A stretch of DNA of 64,000 bases from an uncultured Myxococcales bacterium (GTDB lineage Bacteria > Myxococcota_A > UBA9042). Each line of letters begins with the position of its first letter. Position 1 is the first letter of the stretch. The position numbers and the translations under genes are program-made. Of the stretch, positions 1 to 9,400 are shown piece by piece. The DNA is taken from contig CAIYBN010000008.1 of the NCBI GenBank assembly GCA_903924465.1, positions 62,001 through 126,000 on the forward strand. Direction: 5' to 3'. The notes under the pieces are model-generated. The model did not search any database. It was given only the letters and a program-made list of their open reading frames with translations, and was not told the DNA's origin.

Positions 1-104
1 CGGGCGTCTATCTGGCGACCATGCTGGCCACGCCAGCGCTGCGAGCCCTTGCCGATGATGCCGCTGCCGAGCCGTTTCGCATCGCCAAGTACGAGGTCGA
101 CTGA
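1..104 (+). CDS. C-terminal tail of an unidentified protein (partial, 5' end outside window)
   Basis: An open frame enters from the left edge in frame 3 and ends at TGA 102-104, giving about 33 residues that finish in ...EPFRIAKYEVD. The composition (GVYLATMLATPALRALADD) would suit the C-terminus of a FAD-dependent oxidoreductase of the DAO type, where a final FAD-contacting helix precedes a 'PFRxxR/K' tail. That resemblance is weak and the family is not assigned. It lies 40 nt upstream of the next start. Confidence 0.4.
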   Translation, partial: GVYLATMLATPALRALADDAAAEPFRIAKYEVD

Positions 105-109
105 CCGCG

Positions 110-138
110 TAGACGATCGCCATGCGTTGCGCGACACT
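110..138 (+). promoter_or_regulatory. possible promoter for a leaderless transcript of the TPR lipoprotein gene
   Basis: TAGACG (110-115), 17-nt spacer, GACACT (133-138), then 6 nt to the ATG at 145. The -10 is weak (3 of 6). It is listed because no Shine-Dalgarno sequence precedes the ATG and because two other genes in the window show the same arrangement. Confidence 0.25.
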
Positions 139-144
139 CCGGCC

Positions 145-1332
145 ATGAGCGTACGCATCTGGCTTCTGCTGCTGATTTCGTCCACCGCGTGCGGCGCCGC
201 GAGCCACACTGTCGTCGGCGAGGGGGCGCAGCGCCACGAACTGGTGGAACTGCCGACCATCGAGATCAAGACCGATCGCACGTCCGGCAAGCCGCTGACC
301 TACGTCAAGGATCACGACGCGCTGGTCGACCAGGCCATGGCGGAATTTCACGCTGAGCATTGGGCGGACGCGGTCCGGCTGTACGATATCCTGCTGCGCG
401 AATTTCCCAACACGCCAGGGCTGGGCGCGATTGCCCATAACTGCGGATTGGCGCTGCAGAATATGGGCATGCACAAGGAAGCGGCAGCGCGTTTTGCCAC
501 GGCGCGGCTGCACAATGCCGGCACGCGGCATGCCCGTGACGGGCTGTTCCTGCAGGCGGAAAGTCTGGAGCTGGCCGGCGACGTGACCGGCGCGGCGACG
601 CTGTACCGGGACGCGCTGGACGACGCGAAGACCCAGGAGCAGATCGGCGGCGAGCTGGGCATCCTGGACGCGCTGGAGGCGGCCGCGCGCATGGGCTTGT
701 GCTGGCGGGCGGCGGGCGAGATCAAGTTTGCCGATGATGCCTTCCGCCGCGTCGAGCGCCTCTACAACGACCACCGCGACGTCCAGGTGGTCGGCGAGTC
801 GGAATGGGTGGCGCGGTCGGCGTATGAGCGCGGCGAGCTGTACCGCGAGTTGTTCGCGTCGATCCGCTTCAAGCTGCCGGTCGACCGGATGAAGCGCGAT
901 CTGGAGGACAAGGCGAACCTGTTCCTGAAAGCGGAAAACTCCTATTATCATTGTGTTCGGCTGCACCACAAGCAGTGGTCGTTGGCTTCGGGTCACAACA
1001 TCGGCGGGCTGTACACGCGGCTGATCGACGATATCGACAACGCGGAGGTGCCGCCGGAAGTGACAGAGCAACTCGCCGACGTCTACCGCGACGAGCTGTG
1101 GAACCATACGGAACATTTGGCGAAACGCGCGGTCGTGATTTACCGCAAGAACATCGAACTGGGCAAGACGCTGGGCGCGTCGGAGTCGGATTGGGTGGCG
1201 AAGTCGGAGAGCGGTTTGTCGCGCATGATGGCGACGATCGAGCGCAACCAAGCGCGGCGCGCGCGGCTTCTGCAGGCGGGCGCCATTTCGCCACAGCCCA
1301 AGAAAGACGAGCCGCCGCCACCCGCACCGTGA
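145..1332 (+). CDS. TPR-like lipoprotein
   Basis: The frame is open from 49, but the ATG at 145 gives a proper lipoprotein signal: MSVRIWLLLLISSTAC, with the lipobox cysteine at residue 16, so this start is preferred. The mature protein (about 380 residues) is helical and rich in Ala/Leu/Arg. Its spacing resembles tetratricopeptide repeats: a 'FHAEHWADAVRLYDILLREFPNTP' type helix pair near residues 65-90, followed by similar pairs to about 200. It ends in a basic, proline-rich tail. Such proteins usually scaffold envelope complexes; no enzyme motif is visible. The next gene starts 6 nt after its stop, so the two are probably co-transcribed. No ribosome binding site is seen before 145. Confidence 0.75.
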   Translation: MSVRIWLLLLISSTACGAASHTVVGEGAQRHELVELPTIEIKTDRTSGKPLTYVKDHDALVDQAMAEFHAEHWADAVRLYDILLREFPNTPGLGAIAHNCGLALQNMGMHKEAAARFATARLHNAGTRHARDGLFLQAESLELAGDVTGAATLYRDALDDAKTQEQIGGELGILDALEAAARMGLCWRAAGEIKFADDAFRRVERLYNDHRDVQVVGESEWVARSAYERGELYRELFASIRFKLPVDRMKRDLEDKANLFLKAENSYYHCVRLHHKQWSLASGHNIGGLYTRLIDDIDNAEVPPEVTEQLADVYRDELWNHTEHLAKRAVVIYRKNIELGKTLGASESDWVAKSESGLSRMMATIERNQARRARLLQAGAISPQPKKDEPPPPAP

Positions 1333-1338
1333 GGTTTC

Positions 1339-2328
1339 ATGTTGGACACGATGCGTTTCATCCGGACGGATACCACGACGCAAAAGCCCCACGGCAAGGT
1401 GCGGCGCGATGATCCGCGGATGGCCAGCAAAATGGTCGGCCTGGATGGCAACCCGAACGCGAATCTGGTGCGTGCGGTTCTTTTGGGTGTCGCCGATGAT
1501 CGCGGTGTGCGCTTGAATGGCGGGCGACACGGCGCGGCGGAAGGGCCGGCGAAATTTCGCGATTATTTCGGTCGGTTGCCCGCGCCGCCGGAATTCGGCC
1601 CGGATTCCGTGCTGTCCGCTGGCGATCTGGTGGGCGCGGAGCACACGTCGGAGACCCATGCGCGGCTGGCGGAGATCGTCGGCGTGCTGCGCGACCGCTT
1701 TCCCCTGGCGCGCCTGGTGGTGATCGGCGGCGGACACGATCACGCCTATGGCGAGTTGCTGGGGCTCGCGCGCTGGCTCACGCGCACGGATCCGCAGGCG
1801 CGCTTGGCGGCCGTGAACGTGGACGCGCACGCGGACGTGCGGCCACATACGGGCGAACCGCACTCCGGCACGCCGTTTCGCCGCTTGCTCCTGGAACCGG
1901 CGGCGCGGTTGGATGGGACGAGCCTGGTGCAATGGGGTTTGCAGCGGGCCGCAAATGCGGTGGCGCATTTGCAATTCCTCACGGCTCAGGGTGCGCGCAC
2001 GGTATTTTGGCACGATTTGCCGGACACGGAACGCGCTGCTGCGGCCGCCTTGACGGACACACTCGCTGCTTTGGCGGCCAGTCACGCGGCATTGTGTCTT
2101 TCCGTCGATCTGGATGCGTTTCCGCAAAGTTGTGCCCCCGGCGTCAGTGCCCCCGGCGTGGTTGGCGTGGCACCTGGTGCGGTCATTCGTGCAGCTGCGC
2201 GGCTTGGAACCATGCCGTGCGTCACGCAACTCGGCTTGTACGAACTGAATCCGCGTTTTGACCTCGATGGCGCCACGGCGCGTTTGGCCGCGCGGATTGC
2301 CTGGAGTTACCTGACAGGCTTGGCTTGA
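1339..2328 (+). CDS. arginase/agmatinase/formiminoglutamase family hydrolase
   Basis: A 329-residue ureohydrolase-fold enzyme. All six ligands of the binuclear manganese centre can be placed: His133 in GGGHD, Asp162, His164 and Asp166 in DAHAD, and Asp257 and Asp259 in SVDLDAF. The N-terminal segment LLGVADDRGVRLNGGRHGA resembles formimidoylglutamases (HutG-like), which release formamide from formiminoglutamate in histidine breakdown. Arginase or agmatinase activity cannot be excluded from motifs alone. No other hut genes are in the window. GTGAGG sits 5 nt before the ATG at 1339; a second in-frame ATG lies at 1351. It follows the TPR lipoprotein by 6 nt. Confidence 0.85.
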   Translation: MLDTMRFIRTDTTTQKPHGKVRRDDPRMASKMVGLDGNPNANLVRAVLLGVADDRGVRLNGGRHGAAEGPAKFRDYFGRLPAPPEFGPDSVLSAGDLVGAEHTSETHARLAEIVGVLRDRFPLARLVVIGGGHDHAYGELLGLARWLTRTDPQARLAAVNVDAHADVRPHTGEPHSGTPFRRLLLEPAARLDGTSLVQWGLQRAANAVAHLQFLTAQGARTVFWHDLPDTERAAAAALTDTLAALAASHAALCLSVDLDAFPQSCAPGVSAPGVVGVAPGAVIRAAARLGTMPCVTQLGLYELNPRFDLDGATARLAARIAWSYLTGLA

Positions 2329-2405
2329 CGTCAAAGCGCAGGCTTGCCAGCATTCGCGCCCCGGGCTCGCGCACTTTGCGCCGCTTTGCTTCAAAGGAAT
2401 GACCC

Positions 2406-4007
2406 ATGTCGACCACGCCCAAGTTCTGCCCCGAGTGCGGTGCACCTCTCGCTGCCGGCGCCAAATTCTGCGCCGCTTGCGGCACTTCAGTCGCCGCCAA
2501 CGCCAAGATCTCGGAGACGCCGGTGCCCAAGGCGGACGTGCTCGACGAGCCGGATCCGGAAGACCATCACGCGCACAAGGCCAAGCATGCCGGTGGCAAG
2601 TTTGAGGATCCGCTGGCGCACTTGATGGACAAGGAGGATGAAACCGTCGACGACCAACTGGACGTCGAAGATCGCCTGGAAATGCCGGAGGCAGACACGG
2701 CGCCGACCAAGAAGGCGCCGCCGATTGCGCTCATCGCGATGGTCCTGTTGGGCCTGTTTGTCGCCGGCATCATCATCAAGATCTCGACCGATGAGGAGCT
2801 CTCCGCGCGTTTGCAGTGCAACCTGCTCGGCAAAGCGGAGAAGTGCATCACGGACGAGGACCGCCAAGCGGAGATCGAGCGCAAAGAGCACGAAGAAGAA
2901 ATTACGCTGATGACCGCGCGCTACGGCCAGTTTGACCTGAATTTCGATCCGCCGAAGGACACTTCGGTGCTGATCGTGCAGAAGCGGTATGAAGAAGATC
3001 GCGCGTCGTTCATCGCCCGTGTTTCGGGCAGCGTGCCGTGCAAGGCGCAGGCGGACTGCCCGGCGAACTATGAATGCACCGGCGGCGAGGGCAACAAGAA
3101 GTGCATCGTCAAGGCGGGATCGGCCGGCGACAACCGCGTGATGAAGGCCCGCAAGGTCGGTGATTTCAAGCAGTTGCCCAAGGCGGAAGACGGCACCTCG
3201 AAGGGCGTGATTTCGTTCATGTTGGAAGAAGATTGGGTCAAGAAGCATCAGTCCGACCCGGCGATCGTCCTCACGCCGCCGCCGCCGGCCAAGCCCGACG
3301 ATCCGCCGCCACCGCCCGCAGTGCCGCCGACCCCGCCGCGGCCGGCGACCCAGCCCGTCACGTGGGAGCCCAAGCCGAACAAGGAACTGCAGATGCCGAT
3401 GTCGCTGGCGACGTTGCCGCTGCTGGAAAAGGAGCAGGAAGACGGCAACAAGAAGCGGCTGACGGCGGATGATGTTAAGAAAATCGAGGACATGAAGAAC
3501 GGGCCGCAGGAGAAGGACAAGGAAGGCAACGTCGTCAAGAAGCCGGAAATGGCGGTGAAGACTGTCGCGGTGTCGACCTGGGTGTACGAGATCGAGCTGA
3601 CGGCGCCGGGCTACCTGCCGCGCAAAGTGCTGTTCTACGACGATCCCGCGCCGCCGGATCTGGACGTCAAGAAGCTGGAGAAGGAAGGTTGGACGACGCG
3701 CAAGTTCAAGCGCACGCCGGATGGTAAGTACCTGATCGACAATGCCGCGTTTGACCTGACGCCGACGCCGCGCGTGCTGGTCAACCGCTACATGCAGTAC
3801 ACGCAGCAGTCGAAGTGCATGAAGGAAGCGCCGGAATGGAAGGGCAAGCCGGATCAAGGCAAGAAAGACGCCGATGATCTGCTTTGGGAACAGCTGATGT
3901 TCACGAAGGAAAAGCGCGAGATTGCCTTGAAGCTGGAGGACGATCCGGAGTTCAAGACCTGGCGCGATCTGATCATGAAGGACTACAAGTGCCCGAAGGC
4001 GGACTGA
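2406..4007 (+). CDS. zinc-ribbon, single-pass membrane protein of unknown function
   Basis: 533 residues. Residues 8-25 form a short zinc ribbon (Cys8, Cys11, Cys22, Cys25; CPECG...CAACG). An acidic, His/Lys-rich stretch follows, then one transmembrane helix near residues 104-126 (IALIAMVLLGLFVAGIII). The rest is predicted to face the periplasm. It has a four-cysteine patch near 205-235 (CKAQADCPANYEC...KKC), a Pro-rich linker near 295-320 (PPPPAKPDDPPPPPAVPP) and a Lys/Asp-rich C-terminal region. The order resembles 'zinc-ribbon plus TM plus extracytoplasmic domain' sensor or adaptor proteins. I do not recognise the C-terminal part. AAGGA lies 7 nt before the ATG. It is followed closely by a lytic transglycosylase gene. 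Confidence 0.75.
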   Translation: MSTTPKFCPECGAPLAAGAKFCAACGTSVAANAKISETPVPKADVLDEPDPEDHHAHKAKHAGGKFEDPLAHLMDKEDETVDDQLDVEDRLEMPEADTAPTKKAPPIALIAMVLLGLFVAGIIIKISTDEELSARLQCNLLGKAEKCITDEDRQAEIERKEHEEEITLMTARYGQFDLNFDPPKDTSVLIVQKRYEEDRASFIARVSGSVPCKAQADCPANYECTGGEGNKKCIVKAGSAGDNRVMKARKVGDFKQLPKAEDGTSKGVISFMLEEDWVKKHQSDPAIVLTPPPPAKPDDPPPPPAVPPTPPRPATQPVTWEPKPNKELQMPMSLATLPLLEKEQEDGNKKRLTADDVKKIEDMKNGPQEKDKEGNVVKKPEMAVKTVAVSTWVYEIELTAPGYLPRKVLFYDDPAPPDLDVKKLEKEGWTTRKFKRTPDGKYLIDNAAFDLTPTPRVLVNRYMQYTQQSKCMKEAPEWKGKPDQGKKDADDLLWEQLMFTKEKREIALKLEDDPEFKTWRDLIMKDYKCPKAD

Positions 4008-4042
4008 GCCTGGCCTTGCCGTTTGCGATTGGCCGATGATTC

Positions 4043-4071
4043 TTGCCGAACCTCGTGCATCGGCGTACCGT
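4043..4071 (+). promoter_or_regulatory. putative sigma-70-type promoter, leaderless arrangement, for the lytic transglycosylase
   Basis: TTGCCG (4043-4048), exact 17-nt spacer, TACCGT (4066-4071), then 6 nt (CGTGCG) to the ATG at 4078. Transcription would be expected to begin at or next to that ATG, and no Shine-Dalgarno sequence is present there. Confidence 0.35.
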
Positions 4072-4077
4072 CGTGCG

Positions 4078-6471
4078 ATGGCTGTTCTTCGCGACCAACG
4101 CCGCATGTCCGCCAATGCGTTGATGTTGCTGGCGTTTTGTGTCGCCAGCTGGCCGACAACCGTTCGTGCTGATGATTTGGACGAGCCGGAGGAAGAAGCC
4201 GTCGCGGCGGACGAGGACGAGCCGGACGGCGCGCCGTTGACCCATGTGTCGACGGAGGGGCTTTATGATTTCAAGCCCTTGGCGAGTGAAGATGCCCGCT
4301 ACACGCCACTGCTGGACGCGTTTCGCCGGCACCAGTACAGCCAGGTCGTAACGCTCAGCCATGAGATGCTGCGATCGCCGTTGCGTATGCCCATGCAAGT
4401 CGCTGTTATCACGCTGCAAGCGATGGCAGCGGAGGCGCAGAAGGACTGGCACGGTGCCGAGCAGGCTTGGCAGCGACTGGCGCAATCGGGACCGATGGCG
4501 CAGCGGGCGCGGCGGCATCTGGCGGACCTCGCGTTGAAGCGTCAGGATCAGGATGAGGCGCTGGCCCAGTTGGCGGCGATCGCGCCGTGGCACGTGGACC
4601 GCGATGCCGCGACCTTGGACATGGCGCGGCTGGAACTGGCGCGTGGCCAGAGCGGTCCGGCGCGCGATGCCCTCGATCGCGTGCGATTCAGCACGCTGGC
4701 CAAGCCCCTGCGGGCGTGGTGGGCGCTGCTGCAAGGCCAGTTGGCGCAACGGGCCGGCAAGACCGACGAGGCCGTGCAGCGCTTGCGTGAAGCGTGGAAC
4801 CTGGACATCGAGCCGACGGCGCGTCAGGCCGTCGCTGAGTTGAAGCTGCTGGATGCGGTACCGAGTCCCGCCGATCAATTGGAGCGCATCCTGCGTCGGC
4901 AGGCGCGCAAGGACAGTGAGGTGCGCAGTTGGCTACGCGAGGCGGAAGCTGTGACCGAAGATGGCGGCGGGCTGCGGCTGTATGTGACCGGGGCGCTCAA
5001 GGCGCGCGAGAAGAAGACGCGGACTCAAGCGATCGCCCTGTTGCGGAGCGCCGTCGACAAGCTGACGGATCCCGTGCAACTGGGCCGCGCGCTGTTTGTG
5101 CTGGGCGACACGGTCGGCAAGGCGGGCGACGATCGTGAGGCGATTGCCCTGCTGGAACGCGTTGGCCAGCTGCCCGCGGGTGACGAGACCCAAGCCCGTG
5201 CGTTGCAGCGCCTGCACAAGCTCTACGGCAACGTCAACGAACCCAAGCTGGCGGCGGAAGCGCTGCAGAATGTCCTGGCGCAGCACCCCGCGGCCGACGA
5301 GCGGGAATTGGCTTTGTGGAATCTCGGATTCGCTGAATTTCGCGCCAAGCGTTGGCCCGAGGCGCTCCAGCATCTGGTGCAGCTGGAAAAGGATTTTGGC
5401 CACCTGTGGACGGGTTCCTGGCAGTCTTGGCGCGCCAAGGCGCTCTATTGGCAAGGCCGGACGCTGGCGCAAATGGGCCAGAAGGACGCGGCGCTGGAAG
5501 CCTGGACGACCGTGGCGCAGACCTATGCGCAAACCTACTACGGCGTCCTGGCCTTGGACCGTCTGCGTGAGCTGCGGCCGGATCGGGCGGCACGCGTCCA
5601 GGGGCCGCCGCCGGGGCCGTCGGACGGGACGGTGGTGCAGGCGCTGTCGCTGGATCGCCTGCGGGTGGCGCGGCATCAGGCCTTGGAGGAATCGGCGCTG
5701 CTGGTGCGGATGGGGCTGTTCGGTGAAGCGCGGGAGCTTTTGCGCGACGGGCTATCCCGTGGCCTGCCGCGCGATGGCGTGCAGTTGCTGGCGACGCTCT
5801 ACGACCTGGAAGGCCGCAGGAAGGCTGCCTACGCTGTGATGGAACGGCATACGCGGCGCGCGGCGCGGCCGGACGATTCGACCGCCAATGCCTGGCGGCA
5901 GAGCTTTCCCAAGGCGTTCTATCCGGAAGCTGAAAGCGCGGCCAGGAACGCGGCCATTTCGATGAGCTTTCTGTACGCGATCATGCGCCACGAGAGCGCT
6001 TTTGTGCCGACGGCCGTGTCGAAAGCGGGCGCGTATGGCCTGGTGCAGCTGTTGCCGTCCGCCGCGAAGATGATTGCGGGCGTCTATGACCTGCCGGCGC
6101 CCGGCGCGGGTGGTCTGAAACGGCCGGAGACGAATTTGCAGATTGGCGCGCTGTACCTCACGCAATTGCTCAGTTTTTACCGCAACAACCAGGCATTGGC
6201 GGCCGCGGCCTACAACGCGGGGCCTTACGCGGTGCAGTCCTGGGTCAAGAAGGCCGGTGCGCAGCCGACGGACGTGTTTGTCGAGTCGATTCCGTATCCG
6301 GCCACGCGTGCATACGTCATGCAGGTGACCGCGACTGCGCAAACGTATGCGTGGCTGTATCCGGAGTGGCAGGAGATCCAGCGCGACATCCTGTCCCGTC
6401 CAGCGAAGTTGCCCGGTTCCCTGGGGCCGTTCCTGGCCAAGCCAGGTGAGAGCGCGGCGCTGGTGAATTAG
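4078..6471 (+). CDS. slt: soluble lytic murein transglycosylase (Slt70-like, GH23)
   Basis: A periplasmic muramidase-type enzyme that cleaves peptidoglycan between MurNAc and GlcNAc with 1,6-anhydro formation. Residues from about 40 to 600 are a long superhelix of TPR-like repeats. The C-terminal SLT domain starts near residue 630 with AIMRHESAF, where Glu639 is the catalytic acid. It continues with VSKAGAYGLVQLLPSAAK and AAAAYNAGPYAV, all hallmark SLT motifs. The signal peptide is ...MSANALMLLAFCVASWPTTVRA. Three in-frame ATGs are possible (4036, 4078, 4105). I chose 4078 because a promoter-like pair ends 6 nt upstream; 4105 gives the most compact signal peptide. It converges with tamA, 6 nt apart. 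Confidence 0.9.
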   Translation: MAVLRDQRRMSANALMLLAFCVASWPTTVRADDLDEPEEEAVAADEDEPDGAPLTHVSTEGLYDFKPLASEDARYTPLLDAFRRHQYSQVVTLSHEMLRSPLRMPMQVAVITLQAMAAEAQKDWHGAEQAWQRLAQSGPMAQRARRHLADLALKRQDQDEALAQLAAIAPWHVDRDAATLDMARLELARGQSGPARDALDRVRFSTLAKPLRAWWALLQGQLAQRAGKTDEAVQRLREAWNLDIEPTARQAVAELKLLDAVPSPADQLERILRRQARKDSEVRSWLREAEAVTEDGGGLRLYVTGALKAREKKTRTQAIALLRSAVDKLTDPVQLGRALFVLGDTVGKAGDDREAIALLERVGQLPAGDETQARALQRLHKLYGNVNEPKLAAEALQNVLAQHPAADERELALWNLGFAEFRAKRWPEALQHLVQLEKDFGHLWTGSWQSWRAKALYWQGRTLAQMGQKDAALEAWTTVAQTYAQTYYGVLALDRLRELRPDRAARVQGPPPGPSDGTVVQALSLDRLRVARHQALEESALLVRMGLFGEARELLRDGLSRGLPRDGVQLLATLYDLEGRRKAAYAVMERHTRRAARPDDSTANAWRQSFPKAFYPEAESAARNAAISMSFLYAIMRHESAFVPTAVSKAGAYGLVQLLPSAAKMIAGVYDLPAPGAGGLKRPETNLQIGALYLTQLLSFYRNNQALAAAAYNAGPYAVQSWVKKAGAQPTDVFVESIPYPATRAYVMQVTATAQTYAWLYPEWQEIQRDILSRPAKLPGSLGPFLAKPGESAALVN

Positions 6472-6477
6472 CCGGAA

Positions 6478-9400
6478 TCAGAAACTGTACAGGACGCTGA
6501 AGCTCAGCGCGCCAAAGTCATCGAGGACCTGCGACTTCAGCAAGCCGGCGTTCAGGATGTCGCGGACGCGCCGGCCAATCGCGAAGCCGTAGTCGATGCG
6601 GATCGGAATCTGTCCCGACAACAGCCAGCGCAAGCCCACACCGACGCCGTGGCGGATGCTCGTTGGGTAGAACTCGGACGCGGTGTCGGCGATGCCGCCC
6701 CAATCCCAGAACGTGGCGCCCCAAATGCCGGTTTCGCGCAGGATGGGGAATCGCAATTCTGCGGAACCATTGAGGATGACGTTGCCGCCTTGCTTGGTCT
6801 GGATGGCGTCGGCGCTGTTGGAAGAGACGGGCTGGCCGGACTTGTTGAGGGACTTGGTCGTGCCGTCGGCGAGGTATTCCTTGACGGCGAGATCCGCGTA
6901 GCCGCGCAGGCCCTGGACGCCGCCCAGCTGGTATCGTGCCCAATCAGGCAGATCATTGGACTCCGAACCCAACTGCGTGGACGCACCACCGTGGACCAAA
7001 AGCGCGAGCACCGCAACCTGCCCAAACGGGATGAAACCTTTGACTGAGCCCTCATATTTCATGTAGTTGCCATGCTCGTACAGGCCGATGAGCTTGGGAT
7101 CCGGGCTGCTAACCACCTGTTTGTAGGCGTTGATGTACTGCACCGAGCCGCTCAGGTAGTAGCCCCGCGTCGGGTTGAGCGGGCTGTCGGTGCGATCCCA
7201 CGTCAACGTCGGGTTGATCTGGAACTGCGGCTCCAGGCGAAAGCCGTTGTCGGGCGTCGGCACGCTCGGCAATCGCGTGCGGATGAAACCAGCGTCGAAC
7301 GCCACCGCGAGCGCCACCTTGCCAAACCGCCGCGCCAATTGCACCAGTGCGCCGGTCCGATCCAGATCGACGACGCCGCTCGCATAATCGTGGATGAAGT
7401 ACGGCGCCGTGAGGTTCAGCGTCACGTCCGAACCGAACAGCCGTGAGTCGGTGTAGGTAGGCGTCAGAGAAACCAGGCGGATGGTATCGAGGATCGTCTG
7501 CTGATCGCAGGCAATGATGCCTTCGCCGCACGTGGGCGAACGCGCGAGTCCCAGCTTCAGCGGCACGCGCATTTGCTTGCCCAAGCCCAAGAAATTGCGG
7601 TTGACCCATGCAGCTTCGCCGGTCAGCAGCAGGTTTGGCAGGTTCAACGTCAGCCCTTGGTTGTACGCGCTCGTCGCGCGATCGCCCGCCGCAGTTGCCT
7701 GACCGACACCGTCCAACAGCGGCGCGACCGTTCGCTCGGTGGCTGAATGCGACGCGTTGATGGTCTGCACGCCGACCGCGTATTCCATCCAGCGAAACGA
7801 ATTCTCTGCGACCTGCACGACCACGCCCAAACGTTGGCGCGGCGGCGTCTCGTCGTCGCCGATGTAGTCAAACGTGACCTGACCGAACAGGCCCAGGTTG
7901 CGCAGGCGCCGCTGCGCTTCAAAAAGCGTGGCGGCCGAGAACGATTGGCCGGATTTGGGCATGTCGCGCAAGATCACGCCGACGTCGGTCTCAAAGTTGC
8001 CGCGTACAAAGACTTCGCCAATTTCAACACGTTCACCTTCTTCCACGTGCAGCCGCACGTCGACCGTCGGCACGCGCATGGCGGCAAACGTACATTCGGC
8101 TTCCGGCTGATCTGCGCCTTGGGCTTTGCAAAAGGCCGCGATTTTGGCGCGAAAAAAGCCGGTATTCTTGTACCGCTGGTCCACCTGCGTCACCGCTTGG
8201 CTGAGCAGATCAAAGCTGATGACCTGCCCCTGCTGCAGGCCGAGCACCTTGCGCACCTCGTGCTCCGACAAGGACGACGTACCATCTACCGCCAACGCGC
8301 CCAGATGCGTGCGCTGGCCGGGACGGATGGGCACTTCGATGTAGACAAAGTCCTCCCCCGCCGGTCGCCGAATGCGAAACCCTTTGTCTTTGTAGAGGTA
8401 TTCGTGCTGATCACCCGCCGTCGTCACCGTCGTCAGCCGCTGGTAACCGGTCGTCGTCGTCACGTTGTCGGGCAGATGCACGTCAAAGCTGAAGTTGAAG
8501 TAGCCGGCCGCCATGTAGGACTGGCGCAGCGCGTCCAGATCCGCCTGCAGTTGATCGATTTGCAGGAAGCCGCCGGTATTGAACAGATCATAAGCCTTCG
8601 TCGCCATGACCGATTTCATCTGATCGAGGTCGAGGGCCTCGCCGCCGGGGAAATGAATGCCGCGGATTTGCGAGACGAAGCCCGTCGTGACGTAGTACGT
8701 GATGGCGGACTCGACCTGGTGATCGATCGGCGCCGGCACAGGTCGTTGGTCCAACCGCACGTCGGCAAAGAGATAGCCGCGATTTTCCAGTACGCCGGCC
8801 AAGGCTGTGCGGCCGCGATCGGCTTCTTCAAACTCGAACAAGCCAGATTCGGCAAACGGCAGCGCGTCGAACAGCGCCTGATCGTCATCGGGCGTGACCA
8901 GATGAAACCCGGACTTGTCGTACTGGCCAGTTTCCTCCCGCATGTAGATCCGCAGCAAGTGGCAGCGACCCGGACGCACGGAGATATCGACAATGTTGTC
9001 CTTCGGCTCCGGGATGCCCACATTCGGATTGGCAAAACCCAGACGGCGCAGGTACGTGCGGATGTTGTTCTTGGCCTTGTTGGCGGCGCGTCGCGTGAAC
9101 ACCTCCACATTCTGGAGTTCCGACACCTCGCGAATCATCCGTTCGCTCACCTTTGGGCAGACCAAGCCGGCGTGCTCTTCAGCCTCGCTCGGCGGGGCCA
9201 GCGGCTCCAGGCGAAACCGCGTCGCGGCCACCCGTTGTTTCGCGCCCTCGTCGATCGCCACGATCAGCCGCAGCTCGTCCGGACGACCGTCCACAAAGGG
9301 CACGGCCGCCAGTTCCACTTTGGCGTTGTCAAAACCATAGCGCTGGTACAGGCCCTCCAGCGCCGTCCGCTGCAGCGTGAGCGCGTGACTTCCATCCAGC

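Noticed and set aside
2487-4115. 542-codon minus-strand frame
   Set aside because: Antisense to the zinc-ribbon protein; rich in Arg/Leu/His with no recognisable features.
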